Positions 11,031 through 22,066 of a stretch of DNA of 64,000 bases are shown here, piece by piece (positions within the stretch are counted from its first letter, which is position 1; every line of letters begins with the position of its first letter). The stretch is from contig NC_053048.1 in the NCBI RefSeq assembly GCF_003473485.1, positions 52,945,755 through 53,009,754 of the forward strand. Direction: 5' to 3'. Made by a program: the position numbers and the translations under genes. This DNA is from Medicago truncatula. Taxonomy: Eukaryota; Streptophyta; Magnoliopsida; Fabales; Fabaceae. The notes below the pieces were generated by a model, which worked only from the letters and a program-made list of their open reading frames with translations, was not told where the DNA came from and made no database searches.

Positions 11031-12733
11031 CTTTATTTGAACATTTAGACCGGCACAATATAGGAGGGATGTATAACTCACTTAATTGAGCTAAGGGATT
11101 AAATGAATTAATGTTTAGGGTTCGAAATTCAAATAACTTGTAAGAAAATTATCCAATTCCGCAATAACCAAACAGACCAAACGGCACTACACCAAAGAGA
11201 TGTCTAACCTTCTTAAGTGATTGTTGATGTAAATATCCATTCAAAATGCATCCATACTTTTTAGTTCGTGGGTGGCCTAGTTGGTTGGTGGTCATATGTC
11301 ATATGTCAATGTTTGTTATTGTTCTTGCGTGGTAGCATATAAACTTATGGTTGCATGTAACAACTATTTTTTGGCAAATTTTATGATACGCTAGCTAGTG
11401 TAATCGATAATCATAATCAGATGATCACATATATTTTCATATCAAATGAATAAAAAGGTGACCACTTGTTTAACGGTTTTGGTAATATGTATTTAGTTCA
11501 ATTTTCTATAAAGTACACCAACTTTCTTTATTTCTTATATTTGAAATTGGAAGGGTATAAATTTTATATTGAAAAAAAAAATTGAAAATTATTTTTAAAA
11601 ATACACTATTTCTTATACTCATTCTATCCTTTTATAAGAACCTTTATGTCAATGCAAGATGCTTATAAAAAGAGATGGATGGACTACGTATATAGTTTTA
11701 TATTTGGTTTCTTAACATTTGCTTTATTTGATTATAAATTTAAGCACGTTTTTTATTTACTTTATGTTTTAGTTCTTTAAAAACTGATAGAAAGTGATAT
11801 ATGTTTTTAGAGTCGGCACAAGCATAAGATGGTCTAAATTGATCATTTTAGACCTCTAAATTTTAATATTTGAGGTCAACATTTTTTATTTTTTTTTCTT
11901 AATATTTTTGTAAAGGGCGTTGCTATTCATAGCGAGAAGTAATTTCACTAGAGTTAGTGAATAAAAGGTGGTCGTTGGATCTTCTTTACCATATATCAAG
12001 GATGGTTGGTTGGAATAAAAGATGACATCATGCTACAATATCAAGGTACATAATACAAAGCTGGTCGTGATAATTTCGTTTGGAATTTTGTCGCGATCTA
12101 CAACATTTTCCTTTTGTAACTCATGATTTTTATGTAGTTTCTCTAACATAAGAAAAAGTTTACATGAAAGTCAATTTTAGGCGTTAAAATATGTTGGACA
12201 AACAACGTATCTTTTTTTTTTTGGTACAATAGTTGCATCACACCGTCAATGATCCGGAACATCCTATTTCAATTGAGCAAGTGAGATAGTTTAAACCTAG
12301 TTTTTTTACTGTGGGATATGAGTAGTATTATCCAGGGTTAATGGTTGAGATCATTTGTTACAAGAGATAGTATATTATACTATCCAACATTGTTTACAAC
12401 TTATTGGTGTTATTATTGTGTTTATTAATACAGATTTTGTTCGTAGCATAACATATGAAAGTTGAGATATATACATGCACTCTACTTTTAAGAATAACTT
12501 TTTCAGAAATTATGATTGAGTGAATTTGCTTTAAGAAACAAATTGCTCTAAATGTTGAGATATATACATCCAGAAAACTACATATACATATTTTCCCTGT
12601 ATATATTTATGTTTTCCGGGATACATTTTCATATATCTAGACATATTTTTTAATTATAAATTATATTTTTAAATTATATAATACTAAATTCCTAAACAAA
12701 TGATATTTTTGTAAAAAAACAAAAACATATGTA
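11031..12733. other. Intergenic, AT-rich; no gene seen
   Basis: No supported gene. A possible SINE-like head (GGTGGCCTAGTTGGTTGG) is at 11271 without a recognisable end. A short inverted pair near 11612 and 11672 may be a decayed MITE. Confidence 0.5.
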
Positions 12734-12807
12734 TGGCCCATGCAGGTTTCGAACCTGCGACCTTCGCGTTATTAGCACGACGCTCTAACCAACTGAGCTA
12801 ATGGGCC
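12734..12807 (-). tRNA. tRNA-Ile (anticodon AAT)
   Basis: On the minus strand a full cloverleaf folds: acceptor GGCCCAT pairs perfectly with ATGGGCC, D stem GCTC/GAGC, anticodon stem TCGTG/CGCGA with loop CTAATAA (anticodon AAT), and T arm GCAGG/CCTGC with the standard TTCGAAA loop. The discriminator base is A and CCA is not encoded. There is no intron. Runs of T for polymerase III termination follow at 12714-12725. Perfect stems argue for a working gene, not a tRNA-derived SINE. Confidence 0.96.
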
Positions 12808-12939
12808 AATTGTGAACGACAAGTGCGTTGTATTATTTTAAATATAATGGTTTATATTCAACGAAATAATATTTTTCTGGTGGGGGCCAAGAGGAGAGTT
12901 GTGTGGATGAGTAACAATGTAACATAGTAGTTTTATTTA

Positions 12940-13319
12940 AGCCTTATTTACGAGTTTAGAGGGGAAGGAAAAGAAAGGTTTTGATGGGTGCAAAATATGA
13001 AGAAAAATAGAGAAATTTTATAATTTTTTTAAAAGAATAGTTTTTTAGAGAATGGTAAATTAATGCATATGATTACTTTATTTTTAATTTTAAAAATATT
13101 ATAGCAACATAAATTAAATTTGAAGAATTCTTATTAACCCTCCAAAACTCTACTCCAATACAATTTTTTAGTTCCTCCAAATGAGGAGGGTTTTGTATTA
13201 TGAAGAAAAGTTAACCCCCTAAAGCCCTCATCTCCCATTTTCTTCTATTTCTTCCACTTGTTCATTTCTTTTTTCCCGAGCCTTTCCCACCATTTCCCTC
13301 CAAACTTGCAAACAAAGTC
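12940..13319. mobile_element. Probable Tourist-like MITE, about 380 bp
   Basis: Left end AGCCTTATTTACGAGTTTAG and the reverse complement of the right end (GACTTTGTTTGCAAGTTTGG) are similar over at least 25 bases, and TTA flanks both sides (12937-12939 and 13320-13322). The body is AT-rich with no frame. Confidence 0.55.
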
Positions 13320-13322
13320 TTA

Positions 13323-14714
13323 ATGTTAAGACTTAGCTCTTCAAGATTTTTTTCAAAAGAACTCTTGAGGTGTGTTTGGATGGAAGGTTTAGAAGGGGAA
13401 GGGAGGGCAAAGTTTACTTTTTATTTTTATATTACGGACACTATGAAATGTTTTTTACAAAGATAGTATATTAACATAATAAGCGATAATATAATACTTC
13501 AATTACATTTAATTTATTTTAGAAAAATATGTTATATAGTCTGTAAAACATGATAAACAAGTATGAAGTGAGCTATTTAGAAAAACATGATAAACTGGTA
13601 TGCTTGTCTATCTTACAATGTTCCTTCACTTCCACGTGCTTTTTATATTTGTAAATAATTGTTTATGAAAATAAAAAGTGATGACCATTATGTTGCATCT
13701 AAGTATTTTTTATCTTTTTTTTAACCTTACTCTTTTTTTTTGAAGGTAACCTTACTATTTTTTAAAACCTTAATTCTAAATACTTAACATTTTGATATAA
13801 ACTCTTGGATTCTTTTTTTTGGCGCTGATTTTCAGTAAAAAATAGTAATTGTATTCGAAGTTCGACTATGAAGTAAGTAAAGTTTTATTAAGATTTGTTC
13901 CACACAGAAATTAATTTAAATTCTCCTGAACAATTCGTATGGAGCTGGTTTTTTTTTGTTTTTTTTTTTTTGTATGGAGCTAGTTAGTCACTTAAATTCA
14001 ATTATTTGGTTTCTAAATTGTTAGATTTGACAAAAGCAATGTGCTCCCAAATTATTCTTATGATGAGTCGCGCCAGGAAAGAAATAGGTTTTTTTTTTTT
14101 TAATCAAAGGTAGAAATGAGTACAAGTGGTACTGAATCTTCTCAAAGAAATTAAGTAGATTAAATTACACTTCCCTCCTCTCAAAGATGTTTGAATTACA
14201 CTTCCCGCCTCTCTTATGTTAAAATATATATTCCTCTCCTTTGTAAAGTAAAATGTATACTCCCGTCCCTTATAAGATACTTGAATTACAACTCCCTCCC
14301 TTAATAATTAAATATGCACTACACTTTAATCTATTTTAACATAAATAAATATTTTTAAGATATATATTAATTTCGAACAACCATTTAAGAAAAATTAATT
14401 CATTTCTTTATAATTTAAATGTCGATAGTAATTAAATTCAATTATTTTGTTATTGATTTTATAATTTAAAATATAAAATTAACTTTTAAATTACCATGTT
14501 TTATTGTCTTTAGTACTTTTTTACGTATTTTAATTTTATTTTGGGTTGTTTCATATTTTATAATAGGGTTTAAAACTACATGTTAATGAAATTGCGAATA
14601 AAAAACAGTGAAAAATATGTATTCAATTTTTGTATTATATTAAAATAGACCCGTAATACTATTTTTTTCGAAAGTGTGTTAGATTATTATTATTTTTTTT
14701 ACTAGATTTTTATT
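13323..14714. other. Intergenic, AT-rich; no gene seen
   Basis: Contains one decayed MITE-like end near 13368 (GTGTGTTTGGATGG), a T-rich stretch at 13950-13970 flanked by repeats of TATGGAGCT, and the dispersed repeat partner at 14320-14700. Confidence 0.5.
14320..14700 (+). repeat. Dispersed repeat, copy 2 (partner at 4310-4700)
   Basis: Diverged copy of the 4310-4700 sequence with the same block order. It follows an unusual series of TCCCTCC-like motifs at 14165-14315. Confidence 0.5.
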
Positions 14715-15065
14715 AAAATGAGTATCATTCATTGATATCTTCCTTCCCAAAAACCACGACCAAGATACTCGTTTTATATCCTTCACTGCCTTCCAAATTA
14801 GTCATATAGTTGTGTGCCAACATAACACCTTTTAACCTGTTTTTCTTCTAAGGCAAAGACGCATATGTTTCTCACAAATAAGAGATGTTACCCGGAAGCA
14901 CAATTTCCACCTCAATCCATTTAGAAACCTCATACCAAATTTTACTTGCAAATTCACACCTGGCAAACAAGTGATCCCCTGTTTCCATCACTCCCAACAC
15001 TCCTCTTGCAAAGATTTTCTCTCGTTGGGAGACAAAGTAAATATAGCACATCGACGGCAAAGTGG
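14715..15065 (-). pseudogene. LINE reverse transcriptase C-terminal (zf-RVT) fragment, type A
   Basis: Minus-strand translation gives METGDHLFARCEFASKIWYE and then KWIEVEI, the zinc-binding end of plant LINE ORF2 (the H-L-F-x-x-C part). After a frame change and a stop, LIWKAVKDIKRVSWSWFLGR follows, which fits the family's C-terminal end. Sequence differs clearly from the neighbouring fragment at 15210-15893, so it is a second LINE lineage. It is a short dead remnant. Confidence 0.65.
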
Positions 15066-15209
15066 TTACTTAACTTGATGCAATTCAGATGGCTAGTATA
15101 GCGAGTGGTGTTTGAAAGTAATTCACAAGTCTTAGACGATTTTATTTATCCATTTAGGTGTCTCTCAGTTTAGCATCATTTTTTCTAGCATTGTCAATAT
15201 TGTCGTTAT

Positions 15210-15893
15210 ATACTATTCCTTTAAGCCAACCTAAAGGCAACATTTTAATCTTATCTAATAAACAAGGGATGGGGGTAACAACATGATTAAACAAATGGTT
15301 ATTTCGTTCATTCCACACAACCCAGACACAAAGAAGCCAAATTAGTTGCATAAAAGAATGTGTAGCAACACCACCACCTGTCAAATGAGTAAACTGTAAA
15401 AAATGATCGGAAATATTATTTGTGTCCACCCCATAGCAACCAATCAAATCTCGCACCAGATGGCACAGAGAGCCAAAAGTATTACACAATAAAAAGAGAT
15501 GTTGCGCCGACTCAGGATGACCACAACCAACAACACACGAGGATATGTCAGGCGACAACACCCGTTTAGCAATCAAATTAGTCCTTGTTGGTAAACGATC
15601 TCAGATGAGCCTCCACGCGAAAACGGACACCTTCAAGGGAACCTGTTTGTGCCACACCAAATTCAGAGCATAGTCTGCGACCTGAGGAACCTGAGAGGTC
15701 AACAAACTATATGCACCACGAACTGTGTAACCACCAGATGGGTCCGGAAGCCACACCCAGCTATCTGAAACATTAGGATTCAAAGAAACATCAAGAAGTA
15801 AAGCCCTACACTCCTCTAGCAACTCCTCCTCCCACTGCCATAATCTACATCTCCACCTCCACACATCCCTCCACACTATCGGACTTAATCATA
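15210..15893 (-). pseudogene. LINE zf-RVT fragment with an in-frame stop, type B
   Basis: Minus-strand translation from 15876 reads WRCRLWQWEEELLEECRALL, then VPLKVSVFAWRLI, an in-frame TGA at about 15601, and continues DRLPTRTNLIAKR to the CGHPESAQHLFLLC zinc-binding motif and WNERNNHLFN. It parallels the end of the LINE at 60227-63150, where the stop position is an Arg codon, so a CGA to TGA change is likely. The reverse transcriptase core is missing. Confidence 0.8.
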
Positions 15894-16421
15894 TGATTAT
15901 AATCTTTTATTTATTCACACATTCATAATTGATTTACAACACATTTGCAACAGTTATATCGTATGCAGAAACTTAACTTTAACTTGAACAGCCACTTTAT
16001 TAAGGCGTAACTATAGGATTTTTTTTTAAGACAAATAACAACAAGTGAATCAAAGAAATCCTAGACACAAATAAGTTTTTTTTTTTTTTTGACCGAATAA
16101 GTTTATAAGGCAAGAAAGCAGAAGAAGGAAAAAAAAAAAAAACAATCGAGGAAAAAGGAATAAATTGATCAACAAAATCACATAATAATAGTAATAATAT
16201 TAATATTAATTAAAGATTTATAGATATATCCACAGCACACCACCGTTCAGGTAACGGCTGATTTGATCAAAATTAAAGAAAAAAACTGACTCCTAAAGAA
16301 AGTCTCTCAAAAACTATAAGACCCCAAAAACCAAAAAAGTAAAATTAAGACGATGCAAATAATTTGTTGATCGTCGTAGCTAGACTTCATTATTAATTTA
16401 ATTAGTAACCATTGAAGCATA
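15894..16421. other. 3' flank of galactinol synthase
   Basis: AT-rich; the last 200 bases or so must hold the 3' untranslated region of the minus-strand gene. No other gene is seen. Confidence 0.5.
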
Positions 16422-18647
16422 TTAAGCAGCATTTGATGCAGGCATTGACTTCAGACCACCAGCCTCTAACAGAGCAGCTGTGAAACGTTCCACTCTGACA
16501 TTGTTGTTGTAATCTAATGTCTCATCTTCATATATCTCTTTCCATTTCTTCACCAGCATCTTTATGTCTTCTCTGTCCATGTTCTGTTCCTCTCCGGTAT
16601 ACCTCCAAGGCTTAGAGCCCTGTAATATAACATAATCAAATTAACTGCTATAATTATAATTAGTTAAGCACAAAATTATAAAATAAATGAAAAAACATAT
16701 AGTTATTTATCAGAGGTAGCAATCTCACAGCAGCACAATAGTGAACAACTTGAACTTTCTCAAGCTCAACATTCTCAGGATGACGCCACATCATGGCCAA
16801 CACAAGATTGTACACATTAGGTATAGGCTTGTATTTATCCTTGAAATACATGTTCAAAAAGTCCTGTTTAGAAAACATTTACACAATTAGACTATGATTA
16901 AGAATAAAAATAAAAATTAATGTATGTATGTATGTATTTATAATTTAATTTAGGTATTCAATTGATATATACCTGCTCAGCAAAGGGGGTTGGTTTGGTA
17001 ATTTTAACTTTCTCAAGCAGATCATGATATGTTGCAACATTAGGCTGAAAAACGAACATTCCAGCATTGAAATATAGAGGAGGCTTAGGTCCAAAATTAG
17101 ATGGCCATTGAACCTTATCAGGACATTGTTGACAGTATCCAATCTTATACTGAGGAGTGTGACTCCAAGTCTTTTCACAGAAACAGTCCATCACAGCATA
17201 GAAGTAATCATCAGGCAGATCAAATAGATGATCAATGTTTTCAAACACTTGGATGTCACCATCTAAGTAGATCATCTTGCTGTACTCCTCAAACTACAAA
17301 ATTTCAATCAGAATTATAAGGAAATAAAGATTTTTCTATCATAGGCAAACTTCAAAGTGTTAAGAATTAACTTGTAATTTTACATTTTGGAAAGTTTTAT
17401 TTCTTCTAATCACAACACTCAACAAATGAAATTTGTGTACTATAAATAACTATTAAATTTATCTTTATTAAAAAAAATTATTTTAAATTTAACTAAAAAA
17501 TAGAATAATACATGAAAACAAATTGGCGCAGTTACTAATTCAACATAAAATCTATATTAATAATTAAAAAAGGAAATGTTAATAAGTGTGGTGAGGGCTC
17601 TTGATAATAAGTTTAAAATAAACTGTTGGATCTGTGTATTCAGATATTGAAACATAAAAAATAACTTTTTGTTTTGTATAAAAAAAAATTATCAATTGTT
17701 TCCATTTTTGAATGTTAAACAAGCGCCTAAGAACACATGTTTAGTAAAACCCTAAAAAAATAAAATAAAGGTCGTTAAAAAAAGAGTAATAATTAGCGTG
17801 CAACATGATTTTTTTTAGGAGTACATAACTGTGTAATCTGAATTGTTCTGTTAAAATACGCGGTTGCATCAGACATAGAACATAATAGTTTTTTTACAAG
17901 AAACAAGTCAACAACATATTACTCCCTCCCTCCGTCTCGTATTATTCCGTGTATTACTAGGAGTATAGGTTTTTGCTCTAAAAAAATATATTATATTTTT
18001 TTTTTCTAGTGATCAAATAATTCAGATCCATTTATTTGAGACTTTTATCCTAAAAACAACGTTGGATGTGTTGACCTAAAACTTTATGGTACAGCAAGCA
18101 TATCTTAGACTAATAAAGTACAAAAACAACATTCCTTTAGTTGAAGAGGTGTAGATTTCTAAAAGGTGCATAATCATGAAACGGTTTCCATGAAACAAGA
18201 CAGTCCACTGAATAAAAAAACACAAACAAAAAGGTGTCACTGGACCATAACTACGTGTAACACATGCAAAAGCAAAGATATAATAAAAAAGACATTTTAC
18301 TCAAAGACATGTACCTCGAAGATACGTAGTTTGGAGTAATTGATGACATAATATGCCATAGCAAATTCGGTTTGGTTGGCTGGAGGGTACACAGGAGCAA
18401 TCTCCTTAACAATGCAACCTTGTGAAACAAGGATCTTACGATGTTCTTCAGGAACATCAGGTAAGATAGCAACAACCAAAGGGTACATGGTTTTGGTTTT
18501 TCTCAATCCTTTGGCTAAACCAACAACACCTTTGATGTAATCAGCGTTTCCAGCAAGGAAAGTCACAAAGGCACGGCCTTTACCACCGTCGAGTTTTGGT
18601 TTCTCAACGGTAGCATTCACGGCGGTGGTGGTGATTGCAGGTGCCAT
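16422..18647 (-). CDS. GOLS: Galactinol synthase (GT8 family)
   Basis: Four exons on the minus strand: 18647-18315, 17293-16973, 16863-16729 and 16619-16422, joining to 328 residues, the usual length. The enzyme transfers galactose from UDP-galactose to myo-inositol, giving galactinol, the donor for raffinose-family sugars; it is cytosolic and usually induced by stress or seed maturation. Visible motifs are RAFVTFLAGNADY near the N terminus, the metal-binding DxD (DGD, 122-124) in MIYLDGDIQVF, the FNAGMFVF block, and HYCAAGSKPW (259-268). The C terminus PASNAA resembles the hydrophobic APSAA tail of the family. MAPA at 18647 is chosen as start because family members begin MAP. An in-frame ATG 51 bases upstream (18698) could add 17 residues. 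Intron 1 (1.0 kb) holds a lone Stowaway-like end near 17930. Confidence 0.95.
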
Positions 18648-18755
18648 GATGAAGGAAGGTTTTTTTGAGTGAATAAGTGAATTAGGAGTAGGAGTCATTG
18701 AAGGAGAATGGTTTTTTTGTTAAGAGTGTGAGAAATTGTATGGGTGGAGAGCTGC

Positions 18756-18766
18756 TTAAATAGAAA
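18756..18766 (-). promoter_or_regulatory. Probable TATA box of galactinol synthase
   Basis: Minus-strand TCTATTTAAGC about 110-120 bases upstream of the chosen start codon; no better candidate is nearby. Confidence 0.5.
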
Positions 18767-18923
18767 TTTTTTGCTATTTTAATCTGACGGTTTCAAAGCG
18801 CTTTTAGGAATCTACGGTTGTTAATGACATTTCATTAAATAATCAAGTAATTACTACTTAATCTATAGTATCTTTTTAGTCCACTTATAATCACCACATG
18901 ATCTCTAAAAAAATTGAAATCAC

Positions 18924-18933
18924 CACACGTGTG
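18924..18933. promoter_or_regulatory. ACGTG palindrome (ABRE/G-box-like) upstream of galactinol synthase
   Basis: CACACGTGTG, about 160 bases upstream of the TATA box, contains the ACGTG core of abscisic acid response elements. Drought or ABA control of galactinol synthases is well known, but function here is inferred. Confidence 0.45.
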
Positions 18934-19405
18934 TGCATGCCTTCATTTTTCTTTTTACTATGATGGTTCATTTCAAAAATTGAAATTAAAAAGGTAATAT
19001 TTATATTAATTTTTTTAGGGAAGTACTTATACTAATTGGTTAAATAATTTTCTAGTATGTACACCTATATTGGAATGTGATTTTCAACAGTATATATATG
19101 TCTTTTTTTTAAAGTTAAGTCTTAAACAGTTCTTGAAAAAATAAGTTAAAAGTTTTAACGAATCAAAAAAAGTCTTCTCTTATTTTATGAACCAAAGAAA
19201 TATACATTGAATGCATCTTTATTTATTTTTTATAGAATATAAATATCGATAATCATGTTTCTTACCGACATGTTAATATTAATTATATGAAACATTCCCT
19301 GTTCAAAAAAATATATATATGAAATATTGACTAAACTGATATAGCGACCACCTCACATATCACAATCAACCATACTATATTTTTCATTTTTTTTAGGAAG
19401 TAAAT
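18934..19405. other. Distal upstream region of galactinol synthase
   Basis: AT-rich, no gene seen. Confidence 0.5.
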
Positions 19406-19554
19406 ATAATATTTTGATATCCAAAAGTCCTAGCTCAACTGACAAAATGCCAAAATTATTAGGCCGGATGCCATTACTGGAGTTCGAACCTCGGTACCTC
19501 CACTTGTGTGTGTGAGTTTACAATGGCTTTGTCATTTCGTCTATCTATAAAAAA

Positions 19555-19586
<32 letters not shown>

Positions 19587-19592
19587 TTGATA
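19406..19592 (+). mobile_element. tRNA-derived SINE with 14-bp TSD
   Basis: The body (19420-19578) is bounded by a direct repeat of 14 bases (ATAATATTTTGATA at 19406-19419 and 19579-19592). Near the 5' end is a box A-like TAGCTCAACTGAC, and further in a box B-like GAGTTCGAACCTC. The 3' tail has turned into an AT microsatellite. It is the same family as 30033-30177. Confidence 0.8.
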
Positions 19593-20510
19593 GTCTGGTA
19601 CCAAAAAATGAAATTCATTGTCAAAACTTTGTTTAGTATTATTGTATTATTATTTGCAATCCATTTGAAATGGTCATATAACTTTGGCTTAAGATCTTAA
19701 AGCGTGCTCCACCTAAAATTTTAATTTGGGTTCTTCAATGTCAACTACAGTGTGTTAATCCATACAAATATTTGACATGATTTTAAATAAGACGTTAATG
19801 TAGAATTAAACTCCAAAAATTAGTCGATTCTTAAACAAATGCGTAAAAAAATTATTGCTACTACAATATTGAGGTGGAGGGACTCCTTCAAAAAAAACTT
19901 GAGGTGGAGGGATATGGCGTGAAATAAAAACCTTTTCCTTATTTAAAACTTTTCTTCCTATACAAGCAACCATAGGCTATCCCGAAATATTTCATAATTT
20001 AATTCCAAGTTTCACAGACATGATGCGATGCTGTTTTTTCGGACGTGTTTCTTGTCAATGAATGTTTTTCCTGATATCTCTCGCTTTTGCCCTTTTCATT
20101 ACACGACATTAATTAACCGTTAATTTTGGATTGACATCTCTTATTTTACGGAAACACTGTGAGTAATTATTTTTTTTAGAGGAACACTGCGTGATTAATA
20201 TTTTGGAGTGCTATTTTATTTATACTCGATCTTCCACATTAAACTTTCGTATCGTTGGCTAATTCTCGGTTCTGGTTTAATTCCAAAAGCGAGATTTGCG
20301 AAGTGTTTACTTAGGGAAAATATATAATATTAATTATGGGTTAACTATCACCGCCCAAGAAATAGGAGATATCATCACCGACTGGTCCTACTTACTCTAC
20401 GTAATTTAGGTAGGTATATCTTTTTTACTTACGAAGTATGAACCTATATTTCCCCACGATAGTCACCTACTGGTGAGGCACGTCGACCGTTACTAAACAA
20501 CACGTGGCTT
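19593..20510. other. Intergenic, AT-rich; no gene seen
   Basis: No supported gene or recognised element. Confidence 0.5.
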
Positions 20511-20513
20511 TTA

Positions 20514-21052
20514 GGCTTGTTTGCTTTGAGTGAAAGGTAAAAGGAAAGATTAAGTAAGGATAGAAAGTAGTAGGATTTCTTTGGTTTGGAACCACCTTAA
20601 AAAGAGGGAGAAATGGTAATGATGATTGGGCCCACGCCAAAAATGTTTCAGCAAAATTACATAAAGACTCATAAATACAAGTACTTTTCAATGTGACATT
20701 AAATTATAATATGGAGTATTAAATTAAAATTAAAATATAATGGTTGTGTTCTATCAAAATTAAAAATCGTATACTTATGTTGTTCTTAACTATAATAAAA
20801 TTATAACTTTAAATTAGTTATATTTTTTTAAGCAACTTTAAATTAGTTATATATATATATATATCACCTTCTTATAGGGATATTTTAGTCATTTTATTAA
20901 ATATAAATCTTTTTTCCCTTTTCCTGTCACTTATACCAAACAACTAAAAATTCATCACACTTTTCACTCACTTTTTTTTTACTTTCTTTCCTATAACAAT
21001 CATACCTTTCACTTTCTTTCCTTAAACTTTCATTTACCATCCAAACAAAGCC
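20514..21052. mobile_element. Tourist-like (PIF/Harbinger) MITE, 539 bp
   Basis: Starts GGCTTGTTTGC and ends CCAAACAAAGCC, inverted repeats that continue with purine-rich AAAGGAAAG-type sequence on the left and its complement on the right. TTA flanks both ends (20511-20513 and 21053-21055), the target duplication of this superfamily. No transposase frame. Confidence 0.75.
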
Positions 21053-21143
21053 TTAATCAAACGACTGTTATTTTCTTACATCACCAATGTTATCTTACAC
21101 AATACAAACTTTGGTAAAAAGTGTGACCAGACACTCTCTCTTA

Positions 21144-21937
21144 GGGTATGTTTGGACAACAATAGAAAGTAAAAGGAAAGATACTGAAAGGAAAGATAGA
21201 TATAAATTTAGCAAATGACGTAAATACCCCACATTAAAATGAACTAATAATCCATCCGTTTTAAAATGAGTGTCGTTTTAGTCAATCACACACATATTAC
21301 GAAATAGAATAAAGTAGTCAAATGTCATAGCAATTTTACCAAATTATCGTAATCAACCATTGGTTTGTTTTTCATTAAAGAAAAAATAATATTTTGGAAG
21401 TAGTGTAACATAGTATTAATTGAAGGGTACAATTGAAAAGAAAAAGTTATTATTGCATTGGAAACTGAAAGTGACATTCATTTTGAAACAATTTTTTTTT
21501 TGCTAAAACGACACTCATTTTAAAACGGAAGGAGTATATTTTAACTAAACAATATTTTTTTTCTCGACATCAAGTAAAATTGAAAAAAATAACAAAATAA
21601 AAATGAATGGATATATAAAATGAAATGGTAAACATAACAGTAAAAAATTTCTAATATTAATATTATTATTATTAATTTATTGGTTCATTGATATGTAAAA
21701 AAAATAGCACTACCCACCATTCAAAGTAAGGTTATATTGGACCTTTCATTGAACAATGTCTTTCCGTGCACTTTCTTAGGAGTTATGGGCAGAAACAAAT
21801 TTGGCTGTGGATCCCATCAAATGCAATCTTTCCTACCTCAATCATAGGTGATCCAAACAATAGAAGCTCAAGTTTCAAGAAACTTTCTTTCATCTTACCT
21901 TTCTTTTTCTACACTGTATGTTGTTCCAAACAGACCC
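21144..21937. mobile_element. Second Tourist-like MITE, interrupted by a Stowaway MITE
   Basis: Starts GGGTATGTTTGGACAACA, and the right end reverse-complements to GGGTCTGTTTGGAACAACA. TTA flanks both sides (21141-21143 and 21938-21940). Removing the inserted 285-bp element leaves about 507 bp, close to the 539 bp of the neighbouring element. Confidence 0.75.
21250..21534. mobile_element. Stowaway-type MITE, 285 bp, nested
   Basis: TA-flanked (21248-21249 and 21535-21536). The right end is CATTTTAAAACGGAAGGAG and the left ATCCATCCGTTTTAAAATG. The interior matches the 6216-6496 copy almost throughout, with shared blocks such as GTGTAACATAGTATTAATTG and GAAACTGAAAGTGACATTC apart from a few changes. 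Confidence 0.85.
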
Positions 21938-21940
21938 TTA

Positions 21941-22030
21941 GTCTCCACGTGGGATATTATTCCATAATAATGGAACTACATCGCCACACTTTATTATTTT
22001 AAAATATATTATGATAATTTAATTTGCAGT

Positions 22031-22066
<36 letters not shown>

